From IMG/VR virus record IMGVR_UViG_3300007609_000005, positions 62,001 through 126,000 of that record: DNA of 64,000 nucleotides; one strand, written 5' to 3'. Positions 57,132-64,000 of the stretch are shown here, piece after piece. Numbering within the stretch: position 1 is the stretch's first letter; every line of letters begins with the position of its first letter. This stretch comes from a virus. The notes beneath the pieces were generated by a model that saw only the letters and a list, made by a program, of their open reading frames with translations, was not told the DNA's origin and did not search any database. Both the position numbers and the translations under genes were made by a program.

Positions 57132-59249
57132 ATGATGGAAAAAGACAATTACATGAAGACAGAGAATGATATTCAGAACACCGTTGATGATAGTGGCGAT
57201 GGGTATGATGATGCTTATGGAGATAGTGGTAATAAGGGCAAAGGAAAGGATAAGGGAGTCAAGAATTCTAAAACCCCGGTACTTGACAATTTCTCACGTG
57301 ATCTTACAGCAATGGCAAGTGATGATAAATTAGACCCAATTGTTGGTAGAGAAAAGGAAATCGAACGGGTATCACAGATCTTATCAAAAAAGAAAAAGAA
57401 CAACCCGGTGCTTATAGGTGAGCCAGGTGTTGGTAAGTCTTCCATTGCAGAAGGACTTGCACTTCGAATTATCGAACGAAAATGTTCAAGAATCCTGTTT
57501 GATAAGAGAGTTGTCATGTTGGACTTGGCAGCAATGGTTGCCGGTACTAAATATCGTGGTCAATTCGAAGAGAGAGTAAAGGCACTTATGAATGAACTTG
57601 AAGATAACAAGGATGTTATCTTATTCATTGACGAAATTCATACTATGGTCGGTGCAGGTGGTTCATCCGGTTCTCTTGATGCATCCAATATGTTAAAACC
57701 GGCATTGGCAAGAGGTGAAATCCAAATCATTGGCGCAACAACACTTGACGAATATCGAAAACACATTGAGAAAGATGGTGCATTGGACCGTAGATTCCAA
57801 ACTGTAATTGTTGAACCTGCAACAGAAGAAGAAACAATTGAAATTCTCAATAATATTAAAGAACGATATGAGAAGCACCACCACGTTAGTTATTCAGAGG
57901 ATGCTATAAAGGCGTGTGTTGATCTAACTACACGATATATTACTGATAGATTTCTACCAGACAAAGCAATCGATGCCTTGGATGAAGTTGGTTCAAGAGT
58001 ACACATCTCGACAATTGTTGTTCCCGAAGAAATAACAGACCTCGAAGAAAGAATAGCCGAAATAAAGAAAAAGAAAGATGATGTTATCCGAAACCAAAGG
58101 TATGAAGAAGCAGCAACACTAAGAGACGTTGAAAGACAACTGAAAGAACAATTGGAAGAAGAGAAGGAAAAGTGGTACAAAGTATCTGAACACCTTAGAC
58201 AACCAGTTGAAGAGGAAGATGTTGCAGAAGTGGTTTCTATGATGAGTGGTATTCCACTCAATAAAGTTTCAACTGATGAGAACGAAAAACTTTCAAATAT
58301 GCACGATTCTATCAAAGGGTCTGTCATTGGACAAGATGATGCAGTTCAGAAGGTAGTTAGAGCCATTCAGAGAGGCAGAGTTGGGCTAAAAGATCCAAAT
58401 AAACCAATTGGGAGTTTTATCTTTCTTGGTCCAACAGGGGTCGGTAAAACGGAATTGGCGAAACAGATCACAAATTATATGTTCAATTCAGAAGATGCAC
58501 TTATCCGTGTTGATATGAGTGAATTTATGGAGAAATTTGCAGTATCAAGATTGATCGGATCGCCCCCTGGATATGTTGGACACGAAGAAGGTGGGCAACT
58601 TACTGAAAAAGTAAGACGAAATCCATATTCAGTTATATTATTGGATGAGATCGAGAAAGCACACCCGGACGTATTTAACCTTTTGCTTCAAATGTTAGAT
58701 GATGGTCAATTGACAGATTCCCTTGGAAGAAAAGTCAATTTCAAGAACACTGTTATCATCATGACATCTAATACAGGAAGCCGTAAATTACAGGATTTTG
58801 GTTCAGGTGTCGGTTTCTCCACATCAAGTAAAGTACAAAACATTGTAAATGATAACAAAGGTGTAATTGAGAAAGAGATGAAAAAAACATTCTCTCCCGA
58901 ATTCTTGAACCGTATTGATGAAGTAATCACTTTCAATTCTTTGGACAAAGAAGATATAAGAAAAATCATTGATATTGAAGTCAAAAAGGTATATGATAGA
59001 GTTGAAGATATCGGATACTCACTGAAATTGAATGAGAGTGCAATTAACATCATTGTTGAAAATGGATTTGACCCCAAATTCGGTGCAAGACCATTGAAAA
59101 GAGCAATTCAAAAGTATGTTGAAGATGTTGTAACAGAAGAAATTGTTGAAAGAAATCCAGAAGCCGGTTCTAAATTCAGCCTTACTTGGGATTCCAAGAA
59201 AGAAGAAATGAAAGTTCGTGTAACACAAAAAAGAAAGGCAAATGGATGA
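57132..59249 (+). CDS. clpC: ClpC-like AAA+ unfoldase without N-terminal domain
   Basis: 705 residues. Two AAA+ modules: Walker A GEPGVGKS (97-104) and Walker B ILFIDEIH (163-170); second Walker A GPTGVGKT (433-440) and [10 protein letters not shown] (501-510). A UVR motif ([17 protein letters not shown], about 321-337) between them marks the ClpC type. The Clp_N repeats are replaced by about 50 acidic, Gly-rich residues. SGVGFS at 558-563 keeps VGF, the ClpC-type ClpP-binding loop. No ClpP is seen, so host ClpP may be used. It overlaps the sulfotransferase by ATGA. Confidence 0.92.
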   Translation: MMEKDNYMKTENDIQNTVDDSGDGYDDAYGDSGNKGKGKDKGVKNSKTPVLDNFSRDLTAMASDDKLDPIVGREKEIERVSQILSKKKKNNPVLIGEPGVGKSSIAEGLALRIIERKCSRILFDKRVVMLDLAAMVAGTKYRGQFEERVKALMNELEDNKDVILFIDEIHTMVGAGGSSGSLDASNMLKPALARGEIQIIGATTLDEYRKHIEKDGALDRRFQTVIVEPATEEETIEILNNIKERYEKHHHVSYSEDAIKACVDLTTRYITDRFLPDKAIDALDEVGSRVHISTIVVPEEITDLEERIAEIKKKKDDVIRNQRYEEAATLRDVERQLKEQLEEEKEKWYKVSEHLRQPVEEEDVAEVVSMMSGIPLNKVSTDENEKLSNMHDSIKGSVIGQDDAVQKVVRAIQRGRVGLKDPNKPIGSFIFLGPTGVGKTELAKQITNYMFNSEDALIRVDMSEFMEKFAVSRLIGSPPGYVGHEEGGQLTEKVRRNPYSVILLDEIEKAHPDVFNLLLQMLDDGQLTDSLGRKVNFKNTVIIMTSNTGSRKLQDFGSGVGFSTSSKVQNIVNDNKGVIEKEMKKTFSPEFLNRIDEVITFNSLDKEDIRKIIDIEVKKVYDRVEDIGYSLKLNESAINIIVENGFDPKFGARPLKRAIQKYVEDVVTEEIVERNPEAGSKFSLTWDSKKEEMKVRVTQKRKANG

Positions 59250-59992
59250 GATATTTCAACAAAGAAAGGGATTTATTCTACATACACATACATAAATGTG
59301 GTGGCACTAGTATAATAGAAACCCTTGGGCTTGATAGCATATCTGATACGATGATAGAGGAGAGGATCAATGATCCCCTCCTCAAACGTCATTTTGATGG
59401 AAGTAAAAGTTATTACTATAATGGTTCAGTGTATGATATAATGTCGGACTATTTCAAAGAAGATTTTGTAAATGGTTTGGTCATATCATCTATACGTGAC
59501 CCATATGCAAGATTTGTGTCATTCTTCAAATATTTCCGATCTAACCCAATGTTCTTCCGAACACCCGTTAAGGACTTAAACAATTTCATACAATACTTTA
59601 TGTATTTCAGAAAGGTTGAAGAAAAGGAAAGAATTGAGGAGGTTGAATCCAATTGGACACATCCTCGTATATTTACAACACCAGGTCGCCAAGATAAATA
59701 CTTAACAAGACATGTGGTATCATATCACGGTGATCCCTATACACAACACTTATCTGATAAAGGTGGCAACCCAAGACCCGACTTTATATTCATACTTGAA
59801 AATATGAAAGAATCACAAGATAAATTCAATGAATTATATGGGTCTAAGATAACGTTCAAACATCTTAATAAAACCGGTAACTTTTCAAATAACAAAGATT
59901 ACTTAAAATTTTATGATGAAAAATCATATGATTTTGTTACCAACTTTTATAAGAAAGATATCGAATTTTATAAAAAAATGACAAATATATGA
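59246..59992 (+). CDS. Sulfotransferase-like protein
   Basis: 248 residues from the ATG at 59246, which overlaps the clpC stop. DLFYIHIHKCGGTSIIETLG holds the PAPS 5'-phosphosulfate loop, and VISSIRDPYARFVSFFKYF holds the 3'-phosphate RxxxxRxxS motif. The family transfers sulfate from PAPS to carbohydrates or proteins. It opens an operon of sugar-modifying genes. No PAPS synthesis gene is in the window. Confidence 0.8.
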   Translation: MRYFNKERDLFYIHIHKCGGTSIIETLGLDSISDTMIEERINDPLLKRHFDGSKSYYYNGSVYDIMSDYFKEDFVNGLVISSIRDPYARFVSFFKYFRSNPMFFRTPVKDLNNFIQYFMYFRKVEEKERIEEVESNWTHPRIFTTPGRQDKYLTRHVVSYHGDPYTQHLSDKGGNPRPDFIFILENMKESQDKFNELYGSKITFKHLNKTGNFSNNKDYLKFYDEKSYDFVTNFYKKDIEFYKKMTNI

Positions 59993-60843
59993 AAGAATAT
60001 ACCGAAAGAACAATGAAATTGTTTCCAAATGTAAGTGATATCCTTACACCCGAAGAAGGTAACAAGTTAATATTGGATTCTTTGAATGGAAACCCACATA
60101 TGCCATTTTCAGCCGGTAGAGCCGGTAGTACTGAGACAAATGGAATATTGCACTTCTTGGCAAAGAAACCAATACCTGCCGATATGTTATGTACATTTTC
60201 AGGTGTTAATCTTCCAACACAAGCAGAATACCAGAAATTCGCACTCCATTATATACAATGTATAAAGAATATAGATCTTATGGGACTTTGGAGACAAGAA
60301 GAAAATTATTACATACAAACCGGTATAGTGAAGAATAAAAAAACATTACTTAGAGGCATTGAACCATACTATTTCGAATCACCTTGGTCAGCCGGATTAG
60401 AAGGCAAAAAAGTTCTAATAATACACCCATTTGTCGAATCTATGAAAAAGCAGATGGAGAAAAGAGAAAAACTTTGGCCAAATACAAATGTGCTTCCCGA
60501 ATTTGACCCACTTTATCTGAAATCACACCAATCACTGGGCGATAAAGACTCTAATTGGTTTGACAACCTGAATAATATGAAAGACTCGATGCTTAAGGCG
60601 GATTATGATGTTGCACTTATAGGATGTGGTGCATATGGACTCCCACTTGCATCACATGCAAAAAATATGGGAAAGAAAGCCATACACGTTGGGGGTGCAT
60701 TACAGATTCTGTTCGGTATAAAAGGTAAAAGATGGGATACACATGATATAATCTCCAAATTCTATAATGAACATTGGACCAGACCATTAGAAGAAGAAAA
60801 ATCAAAGAACTTTCAAATGGTAGAAGGTGGTTGTTATTGGTAA
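59989..60843 (+). CDS. GT-D-like glycosyltransferase candidate
   Basis: 284 residues, ATGA-coupled to the sulfotransferase. FSAGRAGSTETNGI (about 41-54), KKVLIIHPFVESMKKQMEKR and DVALIGCGAYGLPLASHAKNMGKKAIHVGGALQILFGIKGKRW match the pattern of the GT-D/DUF1792 fold ('RfGdgE', 'vLiIhPF', 'G.g....a...k..Gk.aIhiGG'). Glucosyl transfer is known for one family member; substrate here is unknown. Confidence 0.6.
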   Translation: MKEYTERTMKLFPNVSDILTPEEGNKLILDSLNGNPHMPFSAGRAGSTETNGILHFLAKKPIPADMLCTFSGVNLPTQAEYQKFALHYIQCIKNIDLMGLWRQEENYYIQTGIVKNKKTLLRGIEPYYFESPWSAGLEGKKVLIIHPFVESMKKQMEKREKLWPNTNVLPEFDPLYLKSHQSLGDKDSNWFDNLNNMKDSMLKADYDVALIGCGAYGLPLASHAKNMGKKAIHVGGALQILFGIKGKRWDTHDIISKFYNEHWTRPLEEEKSKNFQMVEGGCYW

Positions 60844-60859
60844 AAAATTAAAAAATTGA

Positions 60860-61564
60860 ATGATATTACTAACAGAATACTTTGTCTCTGACAATGCAGA
60901 TAGGCAAAAAGAATATGAAAAATGTCTTAATAAGAACATAGAGAATAAGCACATCGATACAATCGTGCTGTTCAATTCCGATAACTCAGAACTTACCATA
61001 GAATCAGATAAGATAGTTATGAGACATCTCGATAAAAGACCCACTTATCGTGAAATATTTGATATATGCAATGAAGAATATGTGGGTGAAATATGCATTA
61101 TATCAAATGCTGATATCATATTCGATGATACATTGTCAAATGTAACAAAGGAAAATATTAAAGATAAATTCCTAGCACTATCAAGGTGGGACATCAGAGA
61201 AGATGGCATGGCACAATTATATGATTGGTCATACTCACAAGATTGTTGGATGTATTTAAGTCCAAATGAATTCCAAGGGTGTGATTATAAAATGGGTACA
61301 TTGGGATGTGATAACCGAATTGCCTTTGATGCAAACATCTCAGGTCTTAAAACACATAATCCCGCCAAGTTAGTCAAAACTTTTCACTTACACAATTCAA
61401 ATCACAGAACATATAACCAAAACAGTATTCTTATGGGTAAATATATGTTTGTTGAAACATCTAATACAATGGATAAAGTATCTGAAAATATTGTATGTAA
61501 CCCACAAACACTAAACCAAGCAGTTGCATACGTAAGAAGAAAAAAACAACAAACCCAAGTATGA
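60860..61564 (+). CDS. Glycosyltransferase-like protein (GT-A type)
   Basis: 234 residues. LLTEYFVSDNADRQKEYEKCL opens a nucleotide-sugar fold; GEICIISNADIIFDDTL (about 74-90) is the acidic metal-site region, and MGTLGCDNRIAFDANISGLKTHNPA a likely acceptor/catalytic segment. Similar proteins occur in large viruses. It is ATGA-coupled to the next gene. Confidence 0.6.
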   Translation: MILLTEYFVSDNADRQKEYEKCLNKNIENKHIDTIVLFNSDNSELTIESDKIVMRHLDKRPTYREIFDICNEEYVGEICIISNADIIFDDTLSNVTKENIKDKFLALSRWDIREDGMAQLYDWSYSQDCWMYLSPNEFQGCDYKMGTLGCDNRIAFDANISGLKTHNPAKLVKTFHLHNSNHRTYNQNSILMGKYMFVETSNTMDKVSENIVCNPQTLNQAVAYVRRKKQQTQV

Positions 61565-62223
61565 AATTATTAACATTCTATTCAGATAGTCACGAAGAAA
61601 TGTATGAGAACTATTTCTTGGAATCATACAATAAATACCTATCTGATTCATTTGATCTATTGCCAAACAAAATTGAACAAATATGTGAATCCGGTGAATA
61701 TGGTTCTGATGGGTTTTCCCATGCAATGTTGGAAAAAATAAACCATATTATAAATAACATTGATACCAATGATAATGAATTACTTGTTTTCGCAGATTGT
61801 GATGTGCAGTTTTTTTCAGATTTTTCAAAAGAAATAACTGAAGAATTAGGAAATTATGATATAAAATTCCAAAGTGACGTTACGTGCTTGTGTGCTGGAT
61901 TCTTTGTCTGTAAACAATCCAGTGAAGTACTTAAATTCTTCAACACTGTTAAGTCAATTTTAAAGACAGTTATGGATAAAAAAGTAGATGACCAACAAGT
62001 AATAAACCACATTATACAGAAATACCCAATTAAATGGGGAATGTTATCAAATAAGTTTTTTACGGTTGCTATGGCTACTGGACCAAAACAATGGAATGGT
62101 GAAGATTTTTCATTGAAAGAAGACATCTACACACATCATGCAAATTGGACGGTTGGTTTAGAAAACAAATACAAGTTATTGGATATGTCAAGAGAAAAAA
62201 TGAATGTTACAAATGCTAATTAA
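61561..62223 (+). CDS. Nucleotide-diphospho-sugar transferase-like protein
   Basis: 220 residues. NELLVFADCDVQFFSDF (about 76-92) carries the DxD metal motif. TCLCAGFFVCKQSSEVLKFFNTV and DDQQVINHIIQ fit the GT77/GT-A type fold. DIYTHHANWTVGLENK near the end may supply the His ligand. It overlaps the exostosin-like gene. Confidence 0.65.
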   Translation: MKLLTFYSDSHEEMYENYFLESYNKYLSDSFDLLPNKIEQICESGEYGSDGFSHAMLEKINHIINNIDTNDNELLVFADCDVQFFSDFSKEITEELGNYDIKFQSDVTCLCAGFFVCKQSSEVLKFFNTVKSILKTVMDKKVDDQQVINHIIQKYPIKWGMLSNKFFTVAMATGPKQWNGEDFSLKEDIYTHHANWTVGLENKYKLLDMSREKMNVTNAN

Positions 62224-63010
62224 GAGAATAAATAATATTCAATACTGTCCATATATAAGAACTGAGGAAACAATATTTGAATTACTTGAACGGGATCGTG
62301 ACCTAATAAGTGATGATTATGAACTGATATGTCTTCCTTTAGCACATCTTATAAACACCATAGGAGTACCAAGGACAAACCAAATAATCAATTCTATTAG
62401 ATCACCCAAGAAAAGAGTTTTCGTATGTCAGCATATACACATCACACATCTGCAGTTTGACAAAGAAGATATTATATTCTCACCACACGCATCCATAAAT
62501 GATAGATATATCTCAATACCACATTATGCAGTCACACAAGATATTAACTTAGCATCTGATCATAGGGAAATGTTATATTCTTTCATTGGATCGACCTCAA
62601 CACATTGGACCAGAAAAAAAATTGTTGAACTATATAATAACTGTTTCGATAGTGGAAAGCATTGGGGACTAGAAACAAATGATGATGAATTCCGAAAAAG
62701 ATATATCAATATGCTGGGTAATTCAGAATTTTCTTTATGCCCAAGAGGAACAGGTATATCATCAGTTCGAACATTTGAAAGTATGTCAATGGGTAGTTTT
62801 CCAGTATTCATAGCCGATGGATATGAACCACCAATGAAAGATGAAATAGATTGGGAATCCATATCAGTGTCAATACCAGAGAACTCAGTTGATAAAATAG
62901 GAGATATACTCACCGAAAAATCACTCAATAGGGATAAACTATTTGAAATCTACAACGAATATCTCAGCAATGAGAATTTACATAAATCAATAATTAGAAA
63001 ACTTGGATAA
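62204..63010 (+). CDS. Exostosin-like glycosyltransferase (GT47 type)
   Basis: 268 residues (or 265 from an ATG at 62213). NSEFSLCPRGTGISSVRTFESMSMGSFPVFIADGYEPPMKDEIDWES (about 178-224) is the characteristic exostosin C-terminal motif, where Arg and Glu contact the nucleotide sugar. It overlaps both neighbours, in a gene order suggesting stepwise glycan assembly. Confidence 0.8.
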   Translation: MLQMLIKRINNIQYCPYIRTEETIFELLERDRDLISDDYELICLPLAHLINTIGVPRTNQIINSIRSPKKRVFVCQHIHITHLQFDKEDIIFSPHASINDRYISIPHYAVTQDINLASDHREMLYSFIGSTSTHWTRKKIVELYNNCFDSGKHWGLETNDDEFRKRYINMLGNSEFSLCPRGTGISSVRTFESMSMGSFPVFIADGYEPPMKDEIDWESISVSIPENSVDKIGDILTEKSLNRDKLFEIYNEYLSNENLHKSIIRKLG

Positions 63011-63668
63011 ATTAAATTTTTTACATATCGGAAAAACCGGGGGCTCAACAATAAAAGAATCTCTTATTGAATTTGAGGGAACTAAAACCAAATTCGGTGA
63101 AATTATTTTTACAGGACACCATGGAACATTACAACCCATCAATAATAATATATTCTTTCTTAGAAATCCAGTTGATAGATATGTTTCGGCATACCTATCC
63201 GGATATAGACAAGGACTTCCAAGGTATAATGTGCCATGGACACCTGCTGAGAAATATTATTTTGGGAAGTTCCCAACCCCTAACGATTTAGCAGAGGCTT
63301 TATTTGTAGATAAAGAGGCGCACCAAGCCATTATGAATTTAAGACATGTCAATAGGCCATTCATAAGTTACATTGGCAATCACGAAAATATCCAAAAGTG
63401 CAAAGATAATATATTATATATTGGTATTATGGAAACATTAGAGGATGATTTTGAGAACATATGCAAACTTATTGGTGTAGATGCATCTATTACAACAGAT
63501 GAAATAAAATCACACAAAACACCCAATAAATACAATGATATGAAATACTTGTCAAGTAAATCAATTGATAATATACGTAGGTTGTATGATGTGGATTATA
63601 AAATATTCAAAACCCTATTAGATATGGGTAAAATATCTAACGAAAAATATAAAAAAATAACAAAATGA
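63003..63668 (+). CDS. Sulfotransferase-like protein, TTG start
   Basis: 221 residues from a TTG at 63003 inside the preceding gene's end; no ATG precedes the P-loop. FLHIGKTGGSTIKESL is the 5'-phosphosulfate loop and FFLRNPVDRYVSAYLSGY the 3'-phosphate motif. It is a second sulfotransferase of a different subtype from the one at 59246. Its stop overlaps the next start (ATGA). Confidence 0.8.
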   Translation: MDKLNFLHIGKTGGSTIKESLIEFEGTKTKFGEIIFTGHHGTLQPINNNIFFLRNPVDRYVSAYLSGYRQGLPRYNVPWTPAEKYYFGKFPTPNDLAEALFVDKEAHQAIMNLRHVNRPFISYIGNHENIQKCKDNILYIGIMETLEDDFENICKLIGVDASITTDEIKSHKTPNKYNDMKYLSSKSIDNIRRLYDVDYKIFKTLLDMGKISNEKYKKITK

Positions 63669-64000
63669 ATATAAAATATTTAGGAACTGCTTATGGTGGG
63701 TGGGTAATCGACCTCGACTCAATAAATGAAGGAGATACTATCGTGTGTGGCGGTGCAGGCGAAGACATCACCTTTGAAGAAGAGCTTATGAAGCATAAGA
63801 ATATCAATATAATTGAAGTTGATCCCACCGAGAAAAGTCATAAGTTCATGGAGAGTAAATTGGAGAAATATAGTAATATAAAATTGATAAAAGCAGCCAT
63901 CGAAAAACATGGAACTGAAAAAATCACATTATATAAGAACAAGAAGCCCACACATGTGAGTGAATCAATATACATTAACCATCAATCAGTATTAAATAGT
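63665..64000 (+). CDS. FkbM-type methyltransferase (cut by window edge)
   Basis: 112 residues visible, open to the window end. DTIVCGGAGEDITFEEELMKHKNINIIEVDPTEKS (about 24-58) is the 'GvGeDisFd..l......v.gfDPTp' SAM-binding start of FkbM-family methyltransferases. The family O-methylates sugars or other hydroxyls. It continues the glycan operon and would draw on SAM, which the metK gene could supply. Confidence 0.7.
   Translation, partial: MNIKYLGTAYGGWVIDLDSINEGDTIVCGGAGEDITFEEELMKHKNINIIEVDPTEKSHKFMESKLEKYSNIKLIKAAIEKHGTEKITLYKNKKPTHVSESIYINHQSVLNS

Noticed and set aside
1-64000. Alternative genetic code (stop codon reassignment) as in some huge gut phages
   Set aside because: Recognisable full-length genes end normally at TAA, TGA and TAG, and none of the conserved proteins is interrupted by in-frame stops.
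1-64000. tRNA genes accompanying the tRNA synthetases
   Set aside because: The gaps between genes are short, and I saw no cloverleaf-like sequence with GTTC-type T-arm motifs. A tRNA-search program would be needed to exclude one.
1-64000. CRISPR array or insertion sequence
   Set aside because: No regularly spaced direct repeats, transposase or terminal inverted repeats were seen.

Overview
The window looks like part of a large tailed-phage genome of the T4 superfamily whose host is a member of the Bacteroidota. The sequence is AT-rich and densely coded on both strands in the standard code, with many small genes and frequent 1-4 bp start/stop overlaps. Many genes are preceded by TAnnTTTG, the Bacteroidota sigma -7 element. 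A second group is preceded by TTAATATATA or relatives, which resembles the T4 late promoter TATAAATA. T4-like features include a terminase-ATPase-like protein, a large set of proteins sharing a short N-terminal peptide (M-K-H-L-K-x-F-x-E and variants) like T4 capsid-targeting sequences, free-standing homing endonucleases, an RNA ligase, DHFR and nucleotide-metabolism genes. No tRNA, rRNA, CRISPR array or integrase was recognised, and no gap between genes exceeds about 200 bp.

Layout. 1-5.6 kb: capsid-targeted candidate cargo proteins (HExxH, zinc-finger, C39 peptidase-GNAT and ADP-ribosyltransferase-like), a PD-(D/E)XK nuclease and a Skp-like coiled-coil protein. 5.6-13.7 kb: a mini valyl-tRNA synthetase behind a Val-rich leader peptide, a mini leucyl-tRNA synthetase, small unknown genes and a macro-like domain protein. 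13.7-26.7 kb: more candidate cargo proteins, MazG-like pyrophosphohydrolase, PRPP synthetase, a glycosyltransferase, RNA ligase and DHFR. 26.9-32.7 kb: dnaK, a GrpE-like gene, dnaJ and a 3'-5' exonuclease. 32.7-36.4 kb: isoleucyl-tRNA synthetase behind an Ile-rich leader peptide and terminator, next to a NUMOD-type homing protein. 36.5-49.6 kb: small genes, a GIY-YIG endonuclease, a probable virion protein, fibre-like proteins and a terminase-like protein that has lost its catalytic residues. 49.6-57.1 kb: more candidate cargo, SAM synthetase, HNH, CYTH and PTH2-like proteins. 57.1-64 kb: a ClpC-like unfoldase followed by a tightly overlapping sulfotransferase/glycosyltransferase/methyltransferase operon that runs off the end.

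How it fits together (inference). One gene class, with Bacteroidota-type promoters, remodels the host cell: branched-chain tRNA charging, protein folding and unfolding, nucleotide and SAM supply, RNA repair. A second class, with T4-late-like promoters, makes virion proteins and a battery of at least 20 proteins that may be packaged in the head, trimmed by a prohead protease and injected.

The most striking signals are two candidate amino-acid attenuators. A leader peptide with four consecutive Ile codons precedes ileS, and one with three consecutive Val codons precedes valS. Each is followed by a strong hairpin and a competing upstream segment.
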